A stretch of 29,208 bases of DNA. Source: Bacteroidota bacterium (GTDB taxonomy: Bacteria > Bacteroidota > Bacteroidia > Bacteroidales > UBA4417). The notes under the pieces are model-generated. The model saw nothing but the letters and a program-made list of their open reading frames with translations, did no database searches and had not been told where the DNA came from. Every line of letters starts with the position of its first letter. Positions within the stretch are counted from its first letter, which is position 1. The stretch is taken from assembly GCA_020048595.1 (NCBI GenBank), contig JAIFMH010000227.1, forward strand, positions 1 through 29,208, read 5' to 3'. Made by a program: the position numbers and the translations under genes. Positions 16,581 through 25,510 of this stretch are shown here, piece by piece.

Positions 16581-18788
16581 TCAGGCTTCTAACTGGCTTA
16601 ACAAACTCCTCACATCAGCCACATCATTTAAATAGTATTTCGCAGCTGTAGCTTTTGTTCCTACCTTGATTGTATATGCCTGTTCGGGCATTGCGTTAAA
16701 GGTGAATTCGTCCGTCCAGTCGTCGCCTATTGCTAAAATAAAATCAAACTTTATATTCCCGATTTTTGCCAGTGCTGCCCTTCCTTTGTTGATGCCGGCA
16801 TTTTTAATCTCAATTACTTTGTCTCCATCCATAATCTCAAGATTAAGATTCGATAAGTAATCTTTTAAAGTATCCTTCAATTCCCAGGCGCGCTGCTGGC
16901 CCATATCCGGATCGGTGCCACGGTAATGAAATACCAGCGAATAATTCTTATACTCGATAAACGAGCGCGGTGTACGATCAACAAAATTTTGCAGAACGGG
17001 CTCAATAATCCCCATCCATTGCTTGTCGATCTGGTCAGTCATTTTCCAGTTGCCATCCGGATTTTTACTCCACACGCCATGTTCAGCAATAAATGCCAGA
17101 CGCGGCGATTTGTCGAACCACTTCGATAAAGTTTCTTTATCTCTTCCGCTGATTATCACAACCGTATTATTCTCATCAGCAATCAGCTTTTCAATTATCG
17201 AGTATAGTTCCTGGTCGGGCATGGCCATTTGCGGATCTTTGAAAAACCCGGTCAGCGTGCCGTCGTAGTCGAGGAATATTATTCGTTTTCCCGCGGTTTT
17301 ATAAGCCTCAACAAATTCAGATATGATTGTGCTGCTGACTTTGCGGGTAAAGTTGGTGGCCTGAAGTGCTTTAACACTTTCGAGCCCATTGATAAAGTCG
17401 GTAGCCCAACGTTCTTCATTGTATATTTTAAGCCTTTTTTGAAGTACCGAAATACGTTCAGCCTGTTCCTCCACAGTCATATTCAATGCCTGGTGAATGG
17501 CTTCGGCAACTTCGGACCTGTTATTTGGATTCACGATCAGCGATTCGCCCAACTCCTTGGCGGCTCCGGCCATTTCGCTTAAAATCAGCACACCGGTTTC
17601 ATCTGTCCGGCAAGCTACGTATTCTTTTGCATTCAGGTTCATACCATCCCGGGTAGGCGTAATCAGTGCAATATCAGCAATATTGTATAATTCAATCATT
17701 TCGAGCCGGCTGATTGCCTTATAAAAGTAGGAAACCGGCATCCAGCCAATGGTTCCAAACCGCCCGTTAATCCGACCAACTAATTCATCCGTTTGTTTTT
17801 TTAGATTTTTATAATCTGTCATCGTTTCGCGCGAAGGGATTACAAACAGGAAAAGACTCACTTTGCCCAGATATTCAGGATAAATTTCGAGGAAATGTTC
17901 AAAAGCCAATAAACGGTCAGGAATGCCTTTGGTGTAGTCAAGGCGGTCGATTGACAGGACGATTTTTCGATTTTTACTTTTCTTTAAATATTCGATTTCA
18001 TTGTGAATCTCCGACTTTTGAGCAACTGTGTTTTTAGCCAGTTCTTTTGCCGTCGAATTAAAAAAATCAAAATCAATTCCTTTAGGATAGGCATCAACCA
18101 TGGCAATTCGCTCGTTCAGTCTAATACGGTTAAAAACGGTCTCGTGGCCGAGCAACCTGCGGACGCAACTCATAAAGTGACGTTGATAATCGTAGGTATG
18201 AAAACCAACCAGATCAGCACTCAGCATGCCTTCGAGCAGTTCCATACGCCAGGGTAAAAGCCGGAAAATCTCGAAAGAAGGAAAAGGAATATGCTGAAAA
18301 TAACCGATTGAGATATTTGGAAATTTCTCACGAATCAACTGTGGCAGCAGCATCAGGTGATGATCATGAATCCATATTACGTCGTCCTCATTCACATATT
18401 TTGCAATAACCGCGGCATAAATCTGGTTAACTTTTTTATACGCATCCCAATTGGTTGGATTGTAACGGGCTATTTGTGTAAAATAATTGAAAAGCGGCCA
18501 GATGGTATTGTCACAGAATCCTTCCAGAAATTCAGTCCTTAGTTGTTGATCAAGGTAAACAGGGATGCAATTGTCTTTTCGGAACTTATTGTCAATCTTT
18601 ATCTTTTCGGTTTCGCTGATTTCGTCGATATTTACACCTCCGCGTCCAATCCATTTTATATCATACGATTCATAAAACCGTTTCAATCCTGAATCAAAAC
18701 CATCAGTTACAGGAACAATTTCCTTTTTGCCGTTAATTTCCCTTACCTGCAGTGGCAAGCGGTTTGAGATTATAAATAGTCGTTTCAT
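16581..18788 (-). CDS. Bifunctional trehalose-6-phosphate synthase / phosphatase
   Basis: 735 aa from the ATG at 18788, giving the usual family start MKRLFIISNRLPLQV; the in-frame ATG at 18824 would add 12 atypical residues. Residues 1-475 are a GT20 OtsA-type synthase: WIHDHHLMLLPQLIRE (139-154), GYFQHIPFPSFEIFRLLPWR (162-181), SIDRLDYTKGIPDRL (279-293) and DGMNLNAKEYVA (381-392). Residues 495-735 are a HAD phosphatase: FLDYDGTLTG with D507 and D509, IISGRDKETL, and GDDWTDEFTF near the end. The protein thus turns UDP-glucose plus glucose-6-phosphate into trehalose in one polypeptide, with no signal peptide (cytoplasmic). The fused arrangement is usual in Bacteroidetes. It is a single gene, convergent with the TonB receptor across the palindromic repeat. 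Confidence 0.96.
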   Translation of the reverse strand: MKRLFIISNRLPLQVREINGKKEIVPVTDGFDSGLKRFYESYDIKWIGRGGVNIDEISETEKIKIDNKFRKDNCIPVYLDQQLRTEFLEGFCDNTIWPLFNYFTQIARYNPTNWDAYKKVNQIYAAVIAKYVNEDDVIWIHDHHLMLLPQLIREKFPNISIGYFQHIPFPSFEIFRLLPWRMELLEGMLSADLVGFHTYDYQRHFMSCVRRLLGHETVFNRIRLNERIAMVDAYPKGIDFDFFNSTAKELAKNTVAQKSEIHNEIEYLKKSKNRKIVLSIDRLDYTKGIPDRLLAFEHFLEIYPEYLGKVSLFLFVIPSRETMTDYKNLKKQTDELVGRINGRFGTIGWMPVSYFYKAISRLEMIELYNIADIALITPTRDGMNLNAKEYVACRTDETGVLILSEMAGAAKELGESLIVNPNNRSEVAEAIHQALNMTVEEQAERISVLQKRLKIYNEERWATDFINGLESVKALQATNFTRKVSSTIISEFVEAYKTAGKRIIFLDYDGTLTGFFKDPQMAMPDQELYSIIEKLIADENNTVVIISGRDKETLSKWFDKSPRLAFIAEHGVWSKNPDGNWKMTDQIDKQWMGIIEPVLQNFVDRTPRSFIEYKNYSLVFHYRGTDPDMGQQRAWELKDTLKDYLSNLNLEIMDGDKVIEIKNAGINKGRAALAKIGNIKFDFILAIGDDWTDEFTFNAMPEQAYTIKVGTKATAAKYYLNDVADVRSLLSQLEA

Positions 18789-18995
18789 ACAAACTGTTTT
18801 TGCGGATGAGTAGCGGGAATCCATATTCCCCGGAACAAATAATAATTCTAATCTGTAAAATGGTATAAAAGTCCGGATTATGTCTGGCTTTGTGAAAGTA
18901 AAGATATGACATCTGTTTTAGAGAATCAAGAAACTAGGCAGAATAGGAAAACACAAAATATATAACAGTCAGGCGTGATATACAACAAGAACAGC

Positions 18996-20186
18996 CTACC
19001 GTATTTCCTTAATATTAATATTATTCCCATCCAGCAATTCCCTTGAATCTGATAAAAACAATTTCAAATCGCTCCTGGCCTGGGGGCCTAGCAGTATAGT
19101 ATCATTCTCATACTTTGCAGCCGGCAGAATATAATATTGTTTTTTGCCTTTCTCCACAGGATTATGAACCCAGGTAAGCTGATAGCCTGCATCTTTTATT
19201 GTGGTACGTCCTGATTCTTTTTGTAGTTTTAAGGAAAACATAGTACCACCATCTGTAAAGCGTTTCCGCTGGTTCGAAACATAATTCCCCAATGACCAAA
19301 CGACTAATTGTTCCTTTTTCAGGCTGTCGGCTTTGTGCCACTCCATGGGCTGAATTACATGCGGGTGCGATCCAATAATTACATCAGCACCGTGATCAAA
19401 AAGGAATTCGGCAATATCTTTCTGAAATGCATTTGGCATCCGCTGGTACTCTTCACCCCAATGGATATAAACAATAGTAATATCCACAACAGAGTCTAGC
19501 GCAGCTTTCAGATCCACTTGCAACCGATCCTTTTCAATCAGGCTCACTATGTTGTTCTCCGGCACCGGAATTCCATTGGTACCATACGTATAATTCAGAA
19601 ATGCAAGCCGGAATCCCCGGGTATTCACAATCATTGGATTCATTTTGCGATAGTCCTCAGCAGTTGCATACGTTCCCATATGCATCAATCCCAGGCTGTC
19701 GAGTACGCTAACGGTACGTTCAACACCTCTTCGGCCACGGTCGCAGCAATGGTTATTGGCAGTACCGACAATATCAATACCTGCATTCATCAATCCATTC
19801 ACAAGTTCATCGGGTGAACTAAAAGCGGGATAGCCGCTGTATGGTTTTCCGGCAAGTGTAGTTTCGAGGTTGGCAATAGCCAGGTCAGCATTGGCAAGCC
19901 ATGGAGTTATATACCTGAAACAGGAATCATAGATATAAACGCCCAGTTCCTCATTCCACGCGGCATCCACCTGCGGCATATGCTGCATAATATCGCCGGT
20001 AAAAATGAGTGTTATCTCGTGAGTAACTGCCGGTAGCTCAACCTGGGAAGCACTTTCAGAAGTTTTATAAGGAAGTAAGGCAAGCAACAATGCAGCTGAA
20101 ATTATCAGCGAGATATGCATGATCTTTCGCTTTATAAAAACAGAAAATGAATGATTACTTGTATTGGAACTTTTTGCTTTTAACAT
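18996..20186 (-). CDS. CapA-like (PGA_cap) metallophosphatase-fold protein
   Basis: 396 aa. Twenty-two N-terminal residues precede a hydrophobic stretch (about 23-41), so it is either membrane-anchored or has a long signal; an ATG at residue 23 is an alternative start, but a promoter match close upstream favours residue 1. CapA/PgsA motifs: LIFTGDIMQHM (60-70), AIANLETTLAG (103-113), GTANNHCCDRG (141-151), VYIHWGEEYQ, and DVIIGSHPHVIQP. These residues bind metals in the calcineurin-like fold. Members are linked to poly-gamma-glutamate or capsule assembly, but many bacteria have CapA homologues without the pgs genes, and none are seen here. The function is therefore open: cell-surface polymer work is likely at best. 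Confidence 0.9.
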   Translation of the reverse strand: MLKAKSSNTSNHSFSVFIKRKIMHISLIISAALLLALLPYKTSESASQVELPAVTHEITLIFTGDIMQHMPQVDAAWNEELGVYIYDSCFRYITPWLANADLAIANLETTLAGKPYSGYPAFSSPDELVNGLMNAGIDIVGTANNHCCDRGRRGVERTVSVLDSLGLMHMGTYATAEDYRKMNPMIVNTRGFRLAFLNYTYGTNGIPVPENNIVSLIEKDRLQVDLKAALDSVVDITIVYIHWGEEYQRMPNAFQKDIAEFLFDHGADVIIGSHPHVIQPMEWHKADSLKKEQLVVWSLGNYVSNQRKRFTDGGTMFSLKLQKESGRTTIKDAGYQLTWVHNPVEKGKKQYYILPAAKYENDTILLGPQARSDLKLFLSDSRELLDGNNINIKEIR

Positions 20187-20223
20187 TTTTTCGAACCAGA
20201 TATTAATAAAATTTAAACCTTCA

Positions 20224-20254
20224 CAAAAATAGTAACCGATTAATCTTCAACAAT
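20224..20254 (-). promoter_or_regulatory. Candidate Bacteroidetes promoter of the CapA-like gene
   Basis: On the minus strand, ATTG (20254-20251) is followed by a 19-nt spacer and TATTTTTG (20231-20224), an exact TAnnTTTG. Spacing matches the -33/-7 architecture known in Bacteroides. It predicts a leader of about 30 nt to the start at 20186, so the gene need not depend on the upstream LpxR-like gene. Confidence 0.45.
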
Positions 20255-20310
20255 GTTTGTTATCATTTAAAATAAACCAGGATACAATTTTACTATTCTT
20301 TTCTTCATGC

Positions 20311-21546
20311 TCACAACCTGAAAATCAAACTCATTCTCCCCCACTTATGCCACAATCCACCTTTATATTCAGGCGAAATAAAATGTTGCGCAATTTCCAT
20401 TCCAATTCCTTTATACCTGAAATGTATTCCGGCTTCAGCATTACCAACAATACGTCGTATTTCGTTTTGTTTTAATGTGAAAACATTATCATGATTAAAC
20501 ATGCCTCCTTGCAGTAATGCATTATAAGCTACAAAACTGATATCCGTTTTCGCAAAGAAATAATATTCAAATTCCGGCCATTGCTGATTTTCAACCAATC
20601 CAAAAACAGGATCAGCTTTACCTATCTGCGCCTGCAATCCGGCGCCGGCATTAGTGAACAAGGTTCCGGCTTCAGCATCCAAACCCGCCAGTAATGTTAA
20701 GTTTGCTCTATTTAACAATGCTTTCTGAACCTGAACATTGTAATTCACAATAACATCTGTATTGATCTGAGTTTCCCATCCCAAAGGTTCATTATTGGTC
20801 GGAAAGGTTTTATGAACAATTGTCTGCAGGGATGATCCCAGTGAATAAGGCCCCATATAACCTACATTCAGTTCGGATGATATTTTGATTTCACGTAGCG
20901 GATCAGACGCTGATTTCCGGAAGCCAAAATACAATAAGGAAGCATAAGGCCGGTCATTTTTTAATTCCGGAGCCATCCTTGTATCAGTTGGCGTGTACAT
21001 ATTCTGTACCATACTGAGGTTATATATAACAAAGGATTTATGTCTGTATGGTATCATGAGTTTTTGCAAAGATGATCCGGCAAGCCAGGCCGCCTGAAGA
21101 TCAAATCTGATGCCATTGGTGAAATACCGGTCCGTATTGGCATAGGTGATCAGATCGTTTTCGAAATGGATGTTCAGAATTGTCCGTTTATCCACCCTTT
21201 GTTCAATCCAATTTATACCTGGAATTTGTTTGGAAATTAACTTACGTGAAGACTTATAAGTTACTGGAACTACTACTTTTTTGTCATGAGTTCTGACTTT
21301 TATAAAGACCCTGGATTCTGGCTCATGCAATGCTGTCTCGAATTCAGAGTTGCGATTGTTTTGTGCAATTACAGCAGTGGGTTTTATGACCGGTGAAAGA
21401 TGTTCTGGTGAATTTTTATAGTTATCTGTTAAAGATTTTACTTCAATAACGGAAGGTTCTTTTGCATCATCATTATTGTTTACCTGCTGCGATTGACATG
21501 CAGTGATAAACAACAATGGAATAAGTAGGACGCGAAATGCTTTCAT
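20311..21546 (-). CDS. LpxR-like outer membrane protein (DUF2219; lipid A 3'-O-deacylase family) with lipoprotein signal
   Basis: 411 aa from the ATG at 21546; an in-frame ATG nine codons upstream (21573) is less likely. The N-terminus ends in a good lipobox, ITAC (C17). Then comes a low-complexity, charged stretch to about residue 120. The rest is the LpxR barrel: FENDLITYANTDRYFTNGIR (128-147) carries N130 and D131, RPYASLLYFGFR (199-210), and VGYMGPYSLGSSLQTIVH (228-245) carries H245, followed by EPLGWETQ. N, D and H at these places match the catalytic set of Salmonella LpxR, which removes the 3' acyloxyacyl chain of lipid A. The lipobox and the ~100-residue linker ahead of the barrel are unusual. 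Activity is inferred, not shown. Confidence 0.85.
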   Translation of the reverse strand: MKAFRVLLIPLLFITACQSQQVNNNDDAKEPSVIEVKSLTDNYKNSPEHLSPVIKPTAVIAQNNRNSEFETALHEPESRVFIKVRTHDKKVVVPVTYKSSRKLISKQIPGINWIEQRVDKRTILNIHFENDLITYANTDRYFTNGIRFDLQAAWLAGSSLQKLMIPYRHKSFVIYNLSMVQNMYTPTDTRMAPELKNDRPYASLLYFGFRKSASDPLREIKISSELNVGYMGPYSLGSSLQTIVHKTFPTNNEPLGWETQINTDVIVNYNVQVQKALLNRANLTLLAGLDAEAGTLFTNAGAGLQAQIGKADPVFGLVENQQWPEFEYYFFAKTDISFVAYNALLQGGMFNHDNVFTLKQNEIRRIVGNAEAGIHFRYKGIGMEIAQHFISPEYKGGLWHKWGRMSLIFRL

Positions 21547-21711
21547 TACAGTAATTGTATCTCTTGTAAACAATTATCTCTTATTATATGATCATTTCAC
21601 TGATAAAATTATGAATACATCGTTTCTTAACGCTCGGAACTAATGATCTTCTGTAAATTTGGATATTTGGAATTGGCATCGAAAATCGGGTAAATGTCAA
21701 TTTGCCAATTT

Positions 21712-21732
21712 GAGACGCGAACATCATGTCTC
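21712..21732. repeat. Degenerate inverted repeat (GAGAC...GTCTC)
   Basis: GAGAC (21712-21716) and GTCTC (21728-21732) flank GCGAACATCAT in the 229-bp gap between the ABC-F and LpxR-like genes. It looks like a worn copy of the GTAGAGACGCGAT-type palindromes that recur in Bacteroidetes intergenic DNA (from memory). A looser pair, AATTGGC and GCCAATT, lies just before it (21671-21677 and 21704-21710). No gene was seen in this gap. Confidence 0.3.
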
Positions 21733-21775
21733 TACAAATTACACAATTAAACATTTCCCATTTTCATGTAAACCA

Positions 21776-23422
21776 TTACCCTTTTTTACCTGTCCGTTCC
21801 AATTCACGCAAATTCTCCATTTTCTTTTTTTCCAGGAAACCGTTAATGTCGCACAAATGCTCCTTAACCTGTTTGTTTCCAAATTCGAATACCTTACTTA
21901 CCAATCCATCCAGGAAATCGCGGTCGTGCGATACAAGAATGAGCGTTCCGTCATAATCCTGTAAAGCGCTTTTCAGGATATCTTTCGTCTTCATATCCAG
22001 GTGATTGGTAGGCTCATCGAGGATCAACAGATTTACCGGTTCGAGCAGTAATTTGATCATGGCAAGCCTTGTTCGCTCACCGCCCGATAGAACTTTAACT
22101 TTCTTATTCCAGCTGTCGCCGCCAAACATAAATGCACCTAAAAGATCCTTTATTTTCGTGCGTATATCGCCTTTGGCTACATCGTCGATGGTTTGGAAAA
22201 CCGTGTTTTCTTCGTTGAGTAACGAGGCTTCATTCTGAGCAAAATAGCCGATCATAGTATTATGGCCAAGTGTTAGCTTGCCATCATAATCGATTTCGCC
22301 CATCAGGCTTTTTACCATGGTTGACTTGCCTTCGCCGTTTTTACCTACAAAAGCCACACGTTCGCCACGTACAATACTAAATGTAGCGTCGGAAAAAACA
22401 TTGTGATCGCCATAACTTTTCGACATGCTTTCCAATATAACAGGGTAGCTTCCTGATCGTGGAGATGGTGGAAATTTAAGTCTCAGCGAGGAGTTATCTT
22501 CTTCGTCAACTTCAATGGAAGGTAACTTTTCGAGCATTTTTACACGCGACTGCACCTGGTTGGTTTTTGAATATGTGCCGCGAAAACGATCGATAAAATC
22601 CTGGTTATCGGCAATAAATTTTTGCTGTTCGTCGAACTGCTTCTGCTGTTGTTCGCGGCGTTCGCCTCGCAGCTGTAAATACGACGAATAGTTTACTTTG
22701 TAATCATAAATCCGGCCCATGGTAACTTCAATGGTACGGGTAGTGATATTATCTACAAAAGCCTTGTCGTGCGAAATTACGATGACCGCTTTTGCGCTGT
22801 TAATCAGAAAATCCTCGAACCATTGAATGGACTCAATATCCATATGGTTTGTAGGCTCATCGAGTAAGAGAAGATCGGGTTTCTGCAAGAGGATTTTTGC
22901 AAGCTCAATACGCATGCGCCATCCGCCGCTGAATTCACCGGTCGGACGATTAAAATCTTCGCGAACAAAACCCAGACCAAGAAGTATTTTCTCTACTTCG
23001 GCATCGTAATTAATTTCTTCGATTGAATAAAATTTTTCACTTAGTGTCGAAAGCTGATCAATAAGCTCGTAGTATTCGGCCGATTCGTAATCGGTACGAG
23101 TTGAAAGCTGGTTGTTCAAATCATCAATTTCGTGTTGCATTTCGAAAACCTGGGCAAAAGCCTGTGCAGCTTCTTCAAAAACAGTACGACTGTCGTTAGC
23201 AAGTAAATGTTGAGGCAGATAGGCAATCACTGCGTCTTTAGGAGCTGAAACCTTTCCGCGTGTAGCAGATTTGGTGCCAGAAATTATTTTAAGTAAGGTG
23301 GATTTTCCTGCGCCATTCTTGCCCATGACTGCAATCCTGTCCTTTTCGTTTATTGCAAAAGATACATCTTTAAAAAGCGTGGTCCCTCCAAACTCTACCG
23401 TAAGTCCGTCTACTGAAATCAT
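21776..23422 (-). CDS. ABC-F family ATPase (ribosome-associated type)
   Basis: 548 aa with two ABC domains and no membrane segments. Domain 1: Walker A GKNGAGKS (34-41), signature FSGGWRMRIELAK (164-176), Walker B LLLLDEPTNHMD (184-195). Linker (about 242-300): charged and helical (YLQLRGERREQQQKQFDEQQ onward), the ABC_tran_Xtn/P-site tRNA interaction motif. Domain 2: Walker A GKNGEGKS (360-367), LSGGERTRLAMIKLLL (445-460), LLILDEPTNHLD (465-476), and VSHDRDFLDGLV. ABC-F proteins act on the ribosome; some relieve stalls or protect against antibiotics, but I see nothing that marks this as a resistance factor. The overall form is nearer Uup/YdiF/YbiT than EttA. Confidence 0.95.
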   Translation of the reverse strand: MISVDGLTVEFGGTTLFKDVSFAINEKDRIAVMGKNGAGKSTLLKIISGTKSATRGKVSAPKDAVIAYLPQHLLANDSRTVFEEAAQAFAQVFEMQHEIDDLNNQLSTRTDYESAEYYELIDQLSTLSEKFYSIEEINYDAEVEKILLGLGFVREDFNRPTGEFSGGWRMRIELAKILLQKPDLLLLDEPTNHMDIESIQWFEDFLINSAKAVIVISHDKAFVDNITTRTIEVTMGRIYDYKVNYSSYLQLRGERREQQQKQFDEQQKFIADNQDFIDRFRGTYSKTNQVQSRVKMLEKLPSIEVDEEDNSSLRLKFPPSPRSGSYPVILESMSKSYGDHNVFSDATFSIVRGERVAFVGKNGEGKSTMVKSLMGEIDYDGKLTLGHNTMIGYFAQNEASLLNEENTVFQTIDDVAKGDIRTKIKDLLGAFMFGGDSWNKKVKVLSGGERTRLAMIKLLLEPVNLLILDEPTNHLDMKTKDILKSALQDYDGTLILVSHDRDFLDGLVSKVFEFGNKQVKEHLCDINGFLEKKKMENLRELERTGKKG

Positions 23423-23442
23423 TTGTATTTATTAATGAGGTG

Positions 23443-23450
23443 CAAAGATA
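23443..23450 (-). promoter_or_regulatory. Candidate -7 box of the ABC-F gene
   Basis: TATCTTTGC on the minus strand is an exact TAnnTTTG match, 20 bp before the start at 23422, implying a leader of only about 15 nt. No clear -33 element is visible. Confidence 0.4.
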
Positions 23451-23545
23451 CCGTTTTTGGGGGAGATTTCGGGTAAAACCTTCACAACTGGTAGCCTATC
23501 AGCTGAAAACAACGTCAAAATCCTGATATGCAGCTATCAATATGT

Positions 23546-23577
23546 GTTGTACTTTTTATAATAATATTATACCTTTA
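23546..23577 (+). promoter_or_regulatory. Candidate promoter of the acyl-CoA synthetase gene
   Basis: GTTG (23546-23549) is followed by a 20-nt spacer and TACCTTTA (23570-23577), one base off TAnnTTTG. It would give a leader of about 100 nt. Nothing else was recognised in the 258-bp divergent spacer 23423-23681 apart from the ABC-F box. Confidence 0.35.
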
Positions 23578-23681
23578 CATCGATTTAAACCGGTAGAATT
23601 TCCGAATCTCAAAAGAAACGAACGGTATAAGTAACATTCGACGGCCTTTTCAGGACACATAATCAAAAAACTTTATTTACT

Positions 23682-25475
23682 ATGGAAAACCAGCTTCTAA
23701 CAACGATTATCTACCAGAACAGTCTCAAATACGGCTCCCGTAATGCGTTGTTCTATCAGAAAAGTGATAAAAGCTGGACACCCATTACCTGGGCCGGATT
23801 TTGGCAAGCCATTGAAGATACGGCTAAGGCATTACTGGCAAACGGAGTAAAACCCGGCGATAAAGTTGCTATCATGTCTCGTAATATGCCCGAATGGACT
23901 ATTTCGGATTATGCCCTACAATTGATACGTGCGGTTTCGGTTCCGTTGTTTTCGTCAACCAGCGCAGCCCAGGCTGAATATATGCTTAACGAAACCGAAT
24001 GCTTGATTTGTCTTGTTGGCGAACAGGAACAATATGATGTTGCAAAGACTCTTTTCGAAAAAGTTCCGACCCTCAGGAAAATTGTCGCTTTCGATTCCCT
24101 GGTCAAACTTGATGAAACAATAAGTTCGGAACACTTCTCGGATTTTCTGAAATCAGGCAGCGATAAAAGTTATTCAGAGCAATTGAAGATATTGAGTAGC
24201 GAAGCGCAGGATTCAGATTTATGTTCCATTCTTTATACATCAGGTACATCGGGTGAACCAAAGGGTGTAATGCTTTCAGTTTCAAATTTCAGGCACTGCG
24301 TAAGCATCCATGATTTACGTATAACTATAAGCGATGCGGATGTATCACTTTGTTTTCTGCCACTGAGCCATATTTTTGAACGGGGATGGACTTTTATCGC
24401 TTTAAGCAATGGAATTACATCATACTACCTGCGTAATCCAAAGGAAGTGGTTGATGCTGTTCAGGTTGTGAAACCAACAGTGATGTGCTCCGTGCCGCGT
24501 TTCTTTGAAAAAACGTATGAGGGTGTGAATGCAAAAATCGCAAAAAGCTCTGCCACAAAACAGGCTATGTTTAAATGGGCTATCAACATGGGTGGCAAAC
24601 GGTTCAATTATCTGTGTATAAAACAACCTGTCCCGCTAGGCTTGCGGCTAGCATATGCTATTGCCGACAAACTTGTTCTTTCCAAAGGCCGTGCTGTGCT
24701 TGGCGGAAATTTCAGATTTATGGTATGCGGTGGTGCTGCGCTTTCGCTTGATATCATTCATTTTTTCGAACAGGTAGGTATCCATATCAAAATAGGTTAC
24801 GGTCTAACTGAAACGGTAGCCTCAGTTACATGCCTGCTCGATGACGATATAAACACAAGCTCCGTTGGCAAAATAATGCCTACCCTTGATGTTAAAATAG
24901 GAGAAAATGATGAAGTAATGGTTAAAGGCGGTACTGTTTTCATGGGCTATTACAAAAAGCCGGAACTCACTGCCGAAGTGATGAAAGATGGATATTTCTG
25001 TACCGGCGATGCCGGACGATTGGATGAAAACGGGTATCTTTTCCTTACTGACAGAATCAAAGACATTATTAAAACATCATCAGGTAAATACATTGCGCCT
25101 CAGAAGATTGAATCTTTGCTTTCGGGGGATAAGTATATTGAACAGATAACCATTATTGGCAGTGAACGCAAATACGTAACAGCACTCGTTGTACCTGCTG
25201 CTATCGCTTTCGATGAGTTGATGAAAGAAATGGGCCTTGAAAAGATAAAAAAAGAATACCAGGTTCAGGAAAAAGCCGTAATTGAGTTCTATCAGCAACG
25301 TATTAATGAACTGCAGAAAGATCTTTCGCCATACGAACAGGTGAAGAAAATAGTCCTGCTCCCGAATGAGTTTAGTATTCAAACCGGTGAATTAACGCCT
25401 TCTCTGAAAATCAAACGGAGGGTTGTTGCCGAGCAATTTAAAGCTGAGATAGAGAATATGTATAAGGAAGGGTAA
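23682..25475 (+). CDS. Long-chain fatty-acid--CoA ligase (AMP-forming acyl-CoA synthetase)
   Basis: 597 aa, cytoplasmic, with no signal peptide. Adenylate-forming signatures: YTSGTSGEPKG (185-195, the AMP/P-loop motif), FLPLSHIFERGWTF (225-238, typical of long-chain ligases), GYGLTET (372-378), CTGDAGRLDENGYLFLTDRIKD (440-461) and SSGKYIAPQKIE (466-477); LTPSLKIKRR near the C-terminus carries the usual catalytic-lysine segment. It activates long-chain fatty acids to acyl-CoA for phospholipid synthesis or degradation. Length agrees with the FadD15-like class. It is a single gene with its own upstream spacer, convergent with the acyltransferase operon. Confidence 0.95.
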   Translation: MENQLLTTIIYQNSLKYGSRNALFYQKSDKSWTPITWAGFWQAIEDTAKALLANGVKPGDKVAIMSRNMPEWTISDYALQLIRAVSVPLFSSTSAAQAEYMLNETECLICLVGEQEQYDVAKTLFEKVPTLRKIVAFDSLVKLDETISSEHFSDFLKSGSDKSYSEQLKILSSEAQDSDLCSILYTSGTSGEPKGVMLSVSNFRHCVSIHDLRITISDADVSLCFLPLSHIFERGWTFIALSNGITSYYLRNPKEVVDAVQVVKPTVMCSVPRFFEKTYEGVNAKIAKSSATKQAMFKWAINMGGKRFNYLCIKQPVPLGLRLAYAIADKLVLSKGRAVLGGNFRFMVCGGAALSLDIIHFFEQVGIHIKIGYGLTETVASVTCLLDDDINTSSVGKIMPTLDVKIGENDEVMVKGGTVFMGYYKKPELTAEVMKDGYFCTGDAGRLDENGYLFLTDRIKDIIKTSSGKYIAPQKIESLLSGDKYIEQITIIGSERKYVTALVVPAAIAFDELMKEMGLEKIKKEYQVQEKAVIEFYQQRINELQKDLSPYEQVKKIVLLPNEFSIQTGELTPSLKIKRRVVAEQFKAEIENMYKEG

Positions 25476-25484
25476 GGGGAAGAA

Positions 25485-25510
25485 AATGGTTAATGGTTAA
25501 TGGTTAATGG
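25485..25510 (+). repeat. Tandem heptamer array (AATGGTT x3 plus AATGG)
   Basis: Three perfect copies and one partial copy of AATGGTT begin 9 bp after the stop of the acyl-CoA synthetase. A further degenerate GTAAATAGTTA-like stretch follows (25516-25527). Such seven-base arrays are simple-sequence repeats and could vary in copy number. Confidence 0.8.

Noticed and set aside
17229..17582. 117-codon open frame antisense to the trehalose enzyme
   Set aside because: It is a shadow of a conserved coding sequence with no recognisable domain.
21776..23422. ABC-F antibiotic resistance determinant
   Set aside because: The linker is of ordinary length and nothing in the surroundings suggests resistance; it fits a housekeeping ABC-F.
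25485..25510. CRISPR-like repeat
   Set aside because: The unit is only 7 bp with no spacers; it is a simple tandem repeat.
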